Of a stretch of 64,000 nucleotides of DNA, positions 25,950-33,877 are shown piece by piece. Both the position numbers and the translations under genes were made by a program. Origin of the DNA: Sulfurovum sp. GTDB lineage: Bacteria; Campylobacterota; Campylobacteria; Campylobacterales; Sulfurovaceae. The stretch is from positions 18,433 to 82,432 of the forward strand of contig NVUY01000013.1 of assembly GCA_002733215.1 (NCBI GenBank), given 5' to 3'. Positions within the stretch are counted from its first letter, which is position 1, and the number at the start of each line of letters is the position of its first letter. The notes below the pieces were generated by a model, which made no database searches, was not told the DNA's origin, and was given only the letters and a program-made list of their open reading frames with translations.

Positions 25950-26112
25950 ACATACTCCTTACTCTTTATATGTACATATATTAACATTGATATACTTATA
26001 CTTATATTTATCTTGTTTACAAAATACTTAAGAGGATCTCTAATGACAAAAATTTACGTAGCTTTGCCCCTGTCAAACGTTAAATCCCAATATTAGTTAA
26101 AAAAGAAAATAT

Positions 26113-26166
26113 GGAAGTATGCATTCCCACCGGGGACGATGGGAATGAGAAAATGATGGGAACGAG
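26113..26166. repeat. Diverged repeat of the GGAGTATGCATTCCC family
   Basis: GGAAGTATGCATTCCCACC opens the unit, followed by GGGGACGATGGGAATGAG and a second GATGGGAACGAG. The palindrome is imperfect. The 163 bp to its left (25950-26112) hold promoter-like AT-rich DNA and a 17-codon frame with no known function. Confidence 0.6.
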
Positions 26167-26175
26167 GATAGTTCT

Positions 26176-28053
26176 TTATTTTTGGGCTGTTTTCATCGCT
26201 TCTGGTGTGTACCAGATAGCAGAAGAGTAAGCACGTTCCTGAATACTTGAAGGTACATCTTTTGATAAAGGCAGATTATTTCTAGCTGAATCATACGTTG
26301 ACCAACGTGGCGTCGGTATCTCTAGGACACGTGCATAATACACTGCTTTCATTTTTGGATCAAAGTCCGGGTCTGTCCATACTACAGATAACTGTGTGTC
26401 CCCGATATCGTTGGTATACGTGGCTTTTTTTGTATCTACTGTGTTACCAACAGGAGGAAGTTTTCCAGTCTTGGCATCAGGTTTGCGATTATCAGACCAT
26501 GCAACATCATACACTTTTTCCATAGGGAATCCGGTTGAAGGATTTGCCCAACCCTTGACGATCTGAATACGGTCAAGATTCCCACTTTCCGGATCTTTCA
26601 TGGCCCAGATCGCAAAAGTCGGAGCTTTTGAAGCTTTTCCATTTGAAGGTTTTTTGGGCAAATCCTGCCCCATAGGCACGCCGTCAGCGTATGCTTTCTT
26701 GACAAACTCTTTATCTTTTACAAGATCGGACGGATAATCCCAACCACCGAAGAAACGTAATCGGATCAGCGTACCGGTAGTGCCATACGTCTCTTTACTC
26801 TGCATCGCATCGAAGATACCCGCACGGGTATTTTCCGTAGCCCAAACCGCAGTAGTTCCGGCAGAGGAGACAAGGGCATTTGAGGTACCCACTGCCGCTG
26901 GTGCAGGATTGAGACGTTTTTCAGGTGTATCATCGGTCTTACCGTGTGAACCGTGAAAGTCAAATTCTTCATTGTTCTGGTAGCCGGAATGACAATCTGC
27001 ACCTGCTACGATACCCATCTTGTAAGGGTTGTACCCAAGTTTTGTCTCAATCGTCATACCATCGACAAGAGCCTGACGGATAAAGCCGTATTTTATAGCG
27101 CTCGGTGTACCTGTATTGATCAGGTTTGGAAAGACTTCGAAGGCAGCAAATTCATCGTTGGGCGAAAGCCATGGATGGGCTTCAGAGTTACCCTTGGTCT
27201 GGTGTATTTCAGTCAACGGTTCATTTAGATTCTGTCGTCTTGCATACTCTTTGTCTATCTTTCCACCCTTAAGATATTTATAGGGAGAATACATCCAACC
27301 GTCAGAGAGATTACCGTTATGAGGGATGGCGAAGGTATCGACACCTACGGTACGTTGATTCTCAAGATAGGTCCAAAGATCTTCCGGCTGAGCAGAGTCA
27401 AAAGCCGAGAAAGGTGCCAACGGCGGCTTATCCCTAAAGAAGACGTTACGGTGCATGTTCACGGATTTCCAATTAGAAGTCCATTCAAAAGCATACAAAG
27501 CCGTGAACTTCCCGGGATCATTAAACTTGTCTGCTGTGGCAATAAACTTATTCCAGTACTTGACACGAAGTTCAGGCGTGACATATTCTTTTATCGGATC
27601 ACGATTACCCATAGAAAGGATCAAGGTCGTTACAGCGGCTTTTGCCGCACTTGCATCCGTTCTCGCTTTCATGAGCTGTTGGGCAATCGGAGTTTTAGAT
27701 AATGGATTCTTCTCGTTAACCAAGTCTTTGAGAACACCGTAATATTCCGCATGGTCGGTGATCGCAACAAAGTCGTAGGGCGTACGACGCTTCATCTTCA
27801 CACCGTTTGTATTGAGTGTGACCTCTTCACCGCGACCGAAGCGATACGCCTGTTCCCAAGTCTGCGTGACGCCTATCGTGAAAGCATCAAATGAATTTTG
27901 TGTATGCATATGCTGCTCACCAAAATAGACATTCTTTAACGGATTGGCTTTCCCCTCAGCACGACCCGGTTCCCCGACCGAAGCTGCATTTAATGCCGCA
28001 GTACTTAAAAGCAGCGATACCAATACAGTTGATAGTTTGATTGTGTTATTCAT
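26176..28053 (-). CDS. DUF3604 protein 2, secreted PHP-like metal-dependent protein
   Basis: A 625-residue paralogue of the protein at 19544-21451. Metal motifs are GEQHMHTQNSFDAF, AITDHAEYYG, AIPHNGNLSDG and GADCHSGY. The signal peptide (MNNTIKLSTVLVSLLLSTA) is nearly identical to that of the first copy, as are the last 180 residues (SKETYGTTGTLIRLRFFGGW). The middle third (about 120-330) differs, so the two may act on different substrates. The frame is open to 28092, but the ATG at 28053 is preceded by AAGGAG and aligns with the paralogue. The AraC-type element is upstream. It ends close to a repeat, then the toxin-antitoxin genes. Confidence 0.9.
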   Translation of the reverse strand: MNNTIKLSTVLVSLLLSTAALNAASVGEPGRAEGKANPLKNVYFGEQHMHTQNSFDAFTIGVTQTWEQAYRFGRGEEVTLNTNGVKMKRRTPYDFVAITDHAEYYGVLKDLVNEKNPLSKTPIAQQLMKARTDASAAKAAVTTLILSMGNRDPIKEYVTPELRVKYWNKFIATADKFNDPGKFTALYAFEWTSNWKSVNMHRNVFFRDKPPLAPFSAFDSAQPEDLWTYLENQRTVGVDTFAIPHNGNLSDGWMYSPYKYLKGGKIDKEYARRQNLNEPLTEIHQTKGNSEAHPWLSPNDEFAAFEVFPNLINTGTPSAIKYGFIRQALVDGMTIETKLGYNPYKMGIVAGADCHSGYQNNEEFDFHGSHGKTDDTPEKRLNPAPAAVGTSNALVSSAGTTAVWATENTRAGIFDAMQSKETYGTTGTLIRLRFFGGWDYPSDLVKDKEFVKKAYADGVPMGQDLPKKPSNGKASKAPTFAIWAMKDPESGNLDRIQIVKGWANPSTGFPMEKVYDVAWSDNRKPDAKTGKLPPVGNTVDTKKATYTNDIGDTQLSVVWTDPDFDPKMKAVYYARVLEIPTPRWSTYDSARNNLPLSKDVPSSIQERAYSSAIWYTPEAMKTAQK

Positions 28054-28082
28054 AATTTGTCTCCTTTTAATATGTATCATTA

Positions 28083-28131
28083 AGTATAGCATACAAAATT
28101 CAGAATGAGTATCCGAAAAATCCGTATTTTA
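28083..28131 (-). promoter_or_regulatory. AraC-type regulon element with -10 box, DUF3604 gene 2
   Basis: On the minus strand TACGGATTTTTCGGATAC (28109-28126) is followed by 20 bases and then TATACT (28083-28088). The spacing is the same as at the first DUF3604 gene and the sulfatase gene. Confidence 0.75.
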
Positions 28132-28150
28132 AGGAAATGGGGGGACCATG

Positions 28151-28261
28151 CCATTAAGTTAAGCGTAGGAACCGTAAACTTGTTTACGGCAAAAATAGTA
28201 ATTTGTGAAAAGACTTTACCTAAACAAGTTTAGGGTTCCTATTTCCTCCTTAACTTAATGG
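28151..28261. repeat. 111-bp MITE-like palindromic element
   Basis: Outer arms CCATTAAGTTAAG (28151-28163) and CTTAACTTAATGG (28249-28261) match exactly. Inner arms AGGAACCGTAAACTTGTTTA (28167-28186) and its near complement (28221-28240) follow, with one mismatch. The element is 111 bp, non-coding and flanked by G-runs. It is probably a miniature element or a large hairpin between regulator and target genes. Confidence 0.75.
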
Positions 28262-28285
28262 CGTTGATGGGGGGAATGATCGTTT

Positions 28286-29245
28286 TTATGGTTTTCTATG
28301 CAGTGTTTCAGAAGGTGTTTCTCCAAACAGTTGTTTGTATGCGGCAGAAAAATGACCCATATGAAACAATTGATATTGCTCTGCAATAGTGAAAATAGAA
28401 ACTGAACCGGGGTCTGCAAAGAGAAGTGCTTTTCTGACAGCATTCAAACGCAATAACATAAGATATCTTTTAGGAGAAATGCCATACTCTTTTTTAAAGA
28501 CCTGGTGTAACTGGCTTACGCCTATGTTCAATCCTTCACTAAGCATGGGGATACTGATGTTTTTGTCTATATGGTCATGAAGCATGTCACGTACTATTTT
28601 AGTTTGAAATTTTTTTCTTCTCTTTGCTGGGGATGAGGAGATCATACAGCTGAAAAGTTGATGGAGTATTTCAGATTCCATGCTGTCATAGTCGGGCTTG
28701 TTCGTCAGCTTGGGAAACTCTTCTGCCAGATAAGAGATCCATGACATATGGGTTTGGTGAAAGAGCGCTATCTTGTCTGTTTGAAGAGTAAGACGTTTGT
28801 TTTTTATGGGAGTGCTGGAAGTCTCGCCAAAAAAATCATAAAACGCTGTATGGAACAACCTCTCTTCGACAACAACAGTACGCAGATCAAGGACAGAATG
28901 GGTCAAGAGATCCAGCGCATCTTTATTTGTCAACAGTACGACTTCATTGGGAGATATGGTTCTGTTGTGAAAATTATATACGGTGTCATGCAAGGTTCCG
29001 CTTGCGGCATAGTAGAGTACAATACAGCCCTCAGGAAAACTTCCCTGAGTCATAATAGCTTCTGAAAAATGTGAAGTTCCCAACTGAATATGTGGTGTAT
29101 GCACACCATAAAGACTCCCTTCAAATACCCCTTTTCCCAGCTGAGTATGTTCTACATCCCACATCTTGGCGTAATGCTGCATCTTCTCCACATCAAGCCG
29201 GGAGAGATCAACAATAAAACCGGCAGGAAACAAAATATCTGACAT
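28286..29245 (-). CDS. AraC-family transcriptional regulator 1
   Basis: A 319-residue regulator. Residues 1-195 are an effector-sensing domain without a clear cupin signature (LFPAGFIVDLSRLD, GSFPEGCIVLYYA). Residues about 205-315 are the double helix-turn-helix of AraC: SIPMLSEGLNIGVSQLHQVFKKEYGISP and then FTIAEQYQLFHMGHFSAAYKQLFGETPSETL. The protein resembles regulator 2 (32550-33500) in nearly every block. It probably binds the TTCGGAT direct repeats, but no such repeat lies before its own start; a TATACT box is near 29280. It lies between the second DUF3604 gene and hipBA. Confidence 0.88.
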   Translation of the reverse strand: MSDILFPAGFIVDLSRLDVEKMQHYAKMWDVEHTQLGKGVFEGSLYGVHTPHIQLGTSHFSEAIMTQGSFPEGCIVLYYAASGTLHDTVYNFHNRTISPNEVVLLTNKDALDLLTHSVLDLRTVVVEERLFHTAFYDFFGETSSTPIKNKRLTLQTDKIALFHQTHMSWISYLAEEFPKLTNKPDYDSMESEILHQLFSCMISSSPAKRRKKFQTKIVRDMLHDHIDKNISIPMLSEGLNIGVSQLHQVFKKEYGISPKRYLMLLRLNAVRKALLFADPGSVSIFTIAEQYQLFHMGHFSAAYKQLFGETPSETLHRKP

Positions 29246-29413
29246 CTAAACTCCATATGAAATTTTTCAAATCTATGGGTTAGTATATCATCAAATTCAT
29301 TCACATTATTGATACAGGACAATAACTTACAGAAAAATGGTATCAAGAAGCTTCTTTGATTGTTATTTATAGCATCCTAAAAATATATATAAATATAGTT
29401 TTATGGAGTCATT

Positions 29414-29680
29414 ATGTCAAAAGGTAAACAAGTTAAATCCCTGCCAACACCAGATCTAAACCAAGCTCTTTCTCTTGAACTCGCCGGTAAAGCCATTAAA
29501 GCCAGACGCACCCAACAGGGGATAGATACCAAAACAGCTGCCATGCTTTGCGATGTATCTGTCGTGACACTCAGCAAGATAGAAAATGCTGCCAAAGGTG
29601 TACGTATGGATTCCATACTCAAAGTAATGACGGCACTGGGTATCAAAATGCATATTGAATCCTGGGAGAATGAAGCATGA
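29414..29680 (+). CDS. hipB: HipB-like antitoxin
   Basis: An 88-residue protein with a helix-turn-helix of the Xre/Cro type (KAIKARRTQQGIDTKTAAMLCDVSVVTLSKIENAAKG, residues about 24-59) followed by a short acidic tail. HipB binds its operator and neutralises HipA kinase. GGAG lies before the ATG, and the stop overlaps the hipA start (ATGA). It is divergent from the AraC regulator with about 170 bp between. Confidence 0.85.
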   Translation: MSKGKQVKSLPTPDLNQALSLELAGKAIKARRTQQGIDTKTAAMLCDVSVVTLSKIENAAKGVRMDSILKVMTALGIKMHIESWENEA

Positions 29681-30964
29681 ATGAACTCCCAGTCAAATTA
29701 AATGATCTACCTATAGGCACTATAGGCATTACGGGAAAAAAGGAGATCTACAAGTTTGAATATACCGATGAGTGGAAAGCATCAGGTTATGAGATCTCCC
29801 CTCACCTGCCCTTTGACAAAACCATCTCTTCAGGATCTATCAAAAGATTTTTAGAAAATTTACTTCCTGAAGGAAAAGGTCTTGATGACTTAACCTCATT
29901 TACACATATCTCTAAAAACAATATCTTTGGACTTATGCAGGCAATGGGGTTTGAGACTTCCGGTGCATTGAGCTTTGGCAGAATACATAAAGACACAAGA
30001 CCCCTATTTCGCCCCATCACAGAAAAAGAACTCACACAACGCATCGATGAGATAGAAAGTAAAAGCATCATCATCTGGGATAAAAAACAAAGACTTAGCC
30101 TTGCCTGGGTTCAAGAGAAACTACCTGTGCTGCTCAAGGACGAAGCATTAGGATTGGCAAACGGAGGTCTTAGTTCTACTCACATTTTAAAATTTCAGAC
30201 TAAGAGAAATGAAAATATCGTAGTCAATGAATACTTCTGTATGTCACTGGCAAAAGAAGCAGGTTTAATGGTTGCGGAAGTAAGTTTACGAAAGTATGCT
30301 GAACATCCTGTACTCATGGTGGAACGTTTTGACAGAGTCATTAGTAAACATACAGTAAAAAAACTGCACATCATAGATGGCTGCCAAATGTTAGATCTCC
30401 CCCTCTTCTTACAAGTATGAAAGAAACTTTGGTTCTGCCCGTGATGTAAAAAATATAAGAGAAGGTGCAAATTTTGCCAAACTCTTTGCTATAACAAATC
30501 TCTGCGAAGTACCTGCCACTGCAAAACTACAACTTCTTGACTGGGCGATCTACACTCTTATCATAGGCAATTCCGATGCACATGGTAAGAATATTTCCTT
30601 TTTTATAAACAGTTCAGGTATCACAGTAGCACCCTACTATGATCTGCTCTCCATACTCATGCATGAAGGTGTTGACCATGAACTTGCTATGGCATATGGA
30701 GATGAATTCGATGCAGACAAGATACTTGGGTACCCTCTCAGAGAATTTGCAGAACAAACAGGGCTAAACCCCAAGCTTGTCTCTCTTCGTATAAAAACCG
30801 TATGTAAAAATGTAAAAAATGCACTAGACGATCACACTATTGATACGACTCTTTTTACAAATAAGGAGAAAGATTTTACAGATAAGCTTCATCTACTTAT
30901 CTTCAAGAAAATAGATACTTTGCTATTATCTGCTGATAAAATGTTAAAAGTCAGCTTTGTGTAG
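29677..30964 (+). pseudogene. hipA: HipA-like kinase, frameshifted in a C5 tract
   Basis: The first part (29677-30420, 247 residues) has the HipA N-terminal domain and GLSSTHILKFQ, the ATP-loop region, and ends with MLDLPLFLQV. At 30399-30403 there are five C; with four, the frame reads LDLPSSYKYERNFGSARDVK, the usual HipA sequence. The rest (to 30964) carries IIGNSDAHGKNISFF (catalytic loop with D), APYYDLLS (metal D) and a helical tail. Restored length is about 428 residues. The break would leave a kinase without a catalytic loop, so the toxin is either dead, phase-variable or miscalled in the sequence. Confidence 0.85.
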
Positions 30965-30981
30965 GGATCAGGTTCGCGTAT

Positions 30982-31009
30982 GGGTTACCCGCGTGCAATG
31001 TGGGAACCC
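30982..31009. repeat. Short palindrome GGGTTACCCGCG...GTGGGAACCC
   Basis: A hairpin of about 10 bp with loop GTGCAA. The hipA stop codon lies in GTAGGG at 30961-30966, the head of the unit. It is related to the GTAG-headed repeats. Confidence 0.6.
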
Positions 31010-31039
31010 GTGAATCTTTTTGTTAAAATATTTACAGCT

Positions 31040-32350
31040 TTATAGATCAATAACAAGTCGAAGACCGGCAATTACTGCAACGTCGTCGCCTTTTCGCTCA
31101 TTCTCTACCAACTGAAGGTCGCCTGTCAGGTGGAGCCACGGGTTTATCTCAACGTTGTAGTAGCCCTCGAAGCCATACGTATTTCGGAGCTCGATCTCCG
31201 GAGACACCAGTTTTTTGAAATTGGGGGAGAGACCATTCCAAAAACCAGAGACTCCCATTCGGTCATGCGGGCGTGAGTCGATGAGACCGAACATTTCAAC
31301 ATTAGCAAAAAAGTTCCATTGCGCGAACTGTGGATTGTCAGGGCCTAAAGTCGCACCTGTGAATAAGGTGGCCTTTCGATCGGGATTGTTTTCATCCTGC
31401 CAAAATTCCTGGTAAACATAAAGGGCGACATCCCAAGGCTTCTTCTCCGTGGTGCTCACAATCCCCTGTCCGGGGATATCGATGAAGTCGTGTGGGTCGT
31501 TAGATGCCTGGTCCTTTGTCGAATAACCGGCGAAGACCATAAAGTAGCCTGGTTTGTCATCCATTTTCCAAAAAAACCTGTGGAAGCCCGCCATCCAGGC
31601 ACCATCTTCGAAGGCATCTGAGACGCTGCCCCAATGGGTTGCGATGTTCGTTGTGCCTGTGAGGAGTAGCCCATTCTCCGCCATTTGGTACTCCTCATTA
31701 ATGGTTACAAACATACCACCATACAGGGATAGACCTTGAACGGCGCCGAACCATGGCATAGCACTGACCATAGCATTGACATTCATGAATCCTTCCTGTC
31801 CATAGCTGATGTTGGGAAAGAAACCTGTTACCATATCTATGGCATCAAGCTTACCCAACTGGATAAGCGCATGGCCGCCAAAGAGCGAGAAGGATTGCGT
31901 AAGCGTTAGCCCGGTGATGTCCGTTCCGTGGTAGTCACCCGGAGCCGGCATCATCATTCCTGCGTTTGGAAGTACCAAGGAGCCCCCATCGGCGATGATA
32001 TCTTGACCAAAGCGAGTTCTGGCATGCATGTTGAACGACAAGCCTTTAGCACCGAAGAGCTTTTCCGCGTCAACGTTAACCCTGTAATCCATTGTCCCAC
32101 CGTACTCGCTATTCGTGTCAACGCCCCCGCTGGTAACTCCCTGGTAGTACTGCGAGAGCCTAAGACCGATGTCGATGCCGTCGTCAGAAAGGTCGCTTCG
32201 CGCTCCTCCCCACTCACCTGTAAGCTGGTCGCGAGTCCAGATATTGTCGTTGTCAGCTTTCTTATCTTCCGCATGGGCAGTACTGGCAAAAAAGATGAGT
32301 GCAAACAGCAGTTGTACACTGGTTTCAATTGATATGTTTCCTAGTTTCAT
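31040..32350 (-). CDS. OprB-like carbohydrate porin
   Basis: A 436-residue outer-membrane protein with a signal peptide (about 1-27, ending TAHAEDK). The N-terminus of the mature part, RDQLTGEWGGARSDLSDDGI, is the OprB signature, and the rest is beta-strand rich, ending VIAGLRLVIDL. OprB proteins pass monosaccharides and other neutral or sulfated organic solutes across the outer membrane. GGAGG lies before the ATG. The AraC-type element is in the promoter (32442-32463). Base composition is visibly more GC-rich than neighbours, and a carbohydrate porin is unexpected in a group that mostly fixes carbon, so acquisition is likely. Confidence 0.9.
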   Translation of the reverse strand: MKLGNISIETSVQLLFALIFFASTAHAEDKKADNDNIWTRDQLTGEWGGARSDLSDDGIDIGLRLSQYYQGVTSGGVDTNSEYGGTMDYRVNVDAEKLFGAKGLSFNMHARTRFGQDIIADGGSLVLPNAGMMMPAPGDYHGTDITGLTLTQSFSLFGGHALIQLGKLDAIDMVTGFFPNISYGQEGFMNVNAMVSAMPWFGAVQGLSLYGGMFVTINEEYQMAENGLLLTGTTNIATHWGSVSDAFEDGAWMAGFHRFFWKMDDKPGYFMVFAGYSTKDQASNDPHDFIDIPGQGIVSTTEKKPWDVALYVYQEFWQDENNPDRKATLFTGATLGPDNPQFAQWNFFANVEMFGLIDSRPHDRMGVSGFWNGLSPNFKKLVSPEIELRNTYGFEGYYNVEINPWLHLTGDLQLVENERKGDDVAVIAGLRLVIDL

Positions 32351-32414
32351 TGTATCCTCCGGATATCAAAGTGTATTTATTTGTCAAAAAAATGTAAATT
32401 GACGATAATGCTTT

Positions 32415-32463
32415 ATTATAACATAGGTTAGTCCGATAGTTTTATCCGGAAAGTCCGAATTTT
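32415..32463 (-). promoter_or_regulatory. AraC-type regulon element with -10 box, oprB-like gene
   Basis: On the minus strand TTCGGACTTTCCGGATAA (32442-32459) is followed after 21 bases by TATAAT (32415-32420). One half site carries two changes relative to the sulfatase copy. Confidence 0.75.
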
Positions 32464-32498
32464 AAATTTCAAGAAGTATATCACGTACTTTTTCACTG

Positions 32499-32521
32499 GA
32501 TCCCACGTGCAACGTGGGATC
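32499..32521. repeat. Short palindrome GATCCCACG/CGTGGGATC
   Basis: GATCCCACG-TGCAA-CGTGGGATC, a stem of nine with loop TGCAA, the same loop as the repeat at 7608. It lies between the oprB promoter and the end of the second AraC gene. Confidence 0.6.
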
Positions 32522-32549
32522 TAGCAGAATACTGGGTGAAGCTGCTTTT

Positions 32550-33500
32550 TTATTTTTTTCTGTTCAATGTCCGGGAAGGTGTTTCTCCAAACAGTTGTTT
32601 ATAGTCCGCTGCAAAATGACCCATGTGAAGAATATGATATTTCTTTGCGATACTACGGATGCTGACTGAATTTGGATCTGCCAGGAGAAGCTCTTTTCTA
32701 ATCGCATTAAAACGCAGCATCTGAAGATACTTTTTAGGTGAAATACCATACTCTTTTTTAAAAGAATTATATAACTGGCTTGCACGGATATTCACTTTCT
32801 TGGTGATCATACTCATATCTACAGACTTATCTATGTTTTCATGAAGTAGGTCACGCACTATTTTAGTATGGAACTTTTTTCTTTTTTTTGCAGCGGGAGC
32901 GGAGGACATACAGCTGAAAAACTGATGGAGTATTTCAGACTCGATACTGTCATAGTCAGGCTTGTTAGTGAGCTTTGGAAACTCCTTTGCCAGATAAGAG
33001 ATCCATAAAATATGGGTTTGATGAAAAAGTGCTATCTTGTCTTCTTTAATATAAAGACGTTTGTTTTTTATGGGAGTATCTCCAAAAAAAGTAGTGAATG
33101 TTTTATAAAACAGATCTTCCTCGATGGCAATGGTATGAATATCAATAGCATCATAGGTTAAACGATAAAGCTCCTCATTTTTCGTCAAAATAACAATTTC
33201 ATTAAGTGGTATGGTTCTATCGTGGAAATTATATGCGGGACCGTTTAACGATCTGTTTTCGTAAAAGTAGAGTACTACACAGCCTTGAGGGAAACTTCCC
33301 TGCGTCATAACAGCATGTGAAAAATGTGAAATTCCCATCTGAATACGTGGTGTGTGTACACCAAAGAGACTTCCTTCAAATACCCCTTCCCCCAACTGCT
33401 TATGTTCTACATTCCACAGCTTGGCATAATGCTGCATCATTTCCAGATCAAGACGGGAAAGATCAACAATAAGACCGGCAGGGAATAAACTATCTGACAT
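32550..33500 (-). CDS. AraC-family transcriptional regulator 2
   Basis: A 316-residue paralogue of regulator 1. The N-terminal sensing domain begins MSDSLFPAGLIVDLSRLD; the C-terminal AraC domain is at about 205-312 (MSMITKKVNIRASQLYNSFKKEYGISP, IRSIAKKYHILHMGHFAADYKQLFGETPSRTL). Its promoter carries a copy of the regulon element 20 bases from TACAAT, so it is probably self-regulated and one of the two regulators of the set. The two paralogues may respond to different ligands or form a cascade. Sequence conservation is highest at the start of the sensing domain, around YDSxESEILHQ, and in the HTH. Confidence 0.88.
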   Translation of the reverse strand: MSDSLFPAGLIVDLSRLDLEMMQHYAKLWNVEHKQLGEGVFEGSLFGVHTPRIQMGISHFSHAVMTQGSFPQGCVVLYFYENRSLNGPAYNFHDRTIPLNEIVILTKNEELYRLTYDAIDIHTIAIEEDLFYKTFTTFFGDTPIKNKRLYIKEDKIALFHQTHILWISYLAKEFPKLTNKPDYDSIESEILHQFFSCMSSAPAAKKRKKFHTKIVRDLLHENIDKSVDMSMITKKVNIRASQLYNSFKKEYGISPKKYLQMLRFNAIRKELLLADPNSVSIRSIAKKYHILHMGHFAADYKQLFGETPSRTLNRKK

Positions 33501-33562
33501 CTAAGCTCCTTCTGAAAGTTTTCCGAATGATGAATTCATTCGACAATGTACATCTATATATC

Positions 33563-33610
33563 ATTGTATCACAAAAAACCTGGAACCGTTATCCCAAAAA
33601 TACGACTTTA
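33563..33610 (-). promoter_or_regulatory. AraC-type regulon element with -10 box, araC-like gene 2
   Basis: On the minus strand GTCGTATTTTTGGGATAA (33589-33606) is followed after 20 bases by TACAAT (33563-33568). The half sites are weaker than at the sulfatase gene, as often at self-regulated promoters. Confidence 0.7.
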
Positions 33611-33713
33611 TACCTAAAAGCGATAAATGTTATAAATAAAGTATCAATAAACGTTTTACTATCCATTAACATTTTATTACCCTTGGTTAATTTTTTTGCT
33701 TTATAATGACATT

Positions 33714-33863
33714 AGAAAAGGTGACAGTTTTAGAACTTATGTTTTACTCCTTGTCCAAAACTTTAGTAAATTTCCTTGTTTGTTCTTAGTCACCTTTTAT
33801 AGAAGAGCCTTCCCTCATATCTTCCCAGATATAACTTCCTTGTTTTAGGCTCTTCGTTTTTTT
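33714..33863 (+). ncRNA. Candidate small RNA with CCTTG-rich loops and terminator
   Basis: TATAAT at 33702-33707 is followed by a 150-base region with no convincing gene. AAAAGGTGAC (33716) pairs with GTCACCTTTT (33789) around a loop with ACTCCTTGTCC and TTTCCTTGTTTG. A second stem GAAGAGCC/GGCTCTTC (33802, 33848) encloses ATATCT-TCCC-AGATAT and ACTTCCTTG, and ends in GTTTTTTT, a good terminator. The repeated C/U-rich loops are complementary to AAGGA-type ribosome-binding sites. The core 33741-33789 has a second copy at 60541-60583. A 16-codon frame (MFYSLSKTLVNFLVCS) runs through the loop, so a small peptide is the alternative. Confidence 0.55.
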
Positions 33864-33877
33864 AAGAAAATATTCCC

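Noticed and set aside
26041..26092. 17-codon frame after GAGG before the DUF3604 gene 2 end
   Set aside because: Too short and without similarity; it lies in promoter-like AT-rich DNA.
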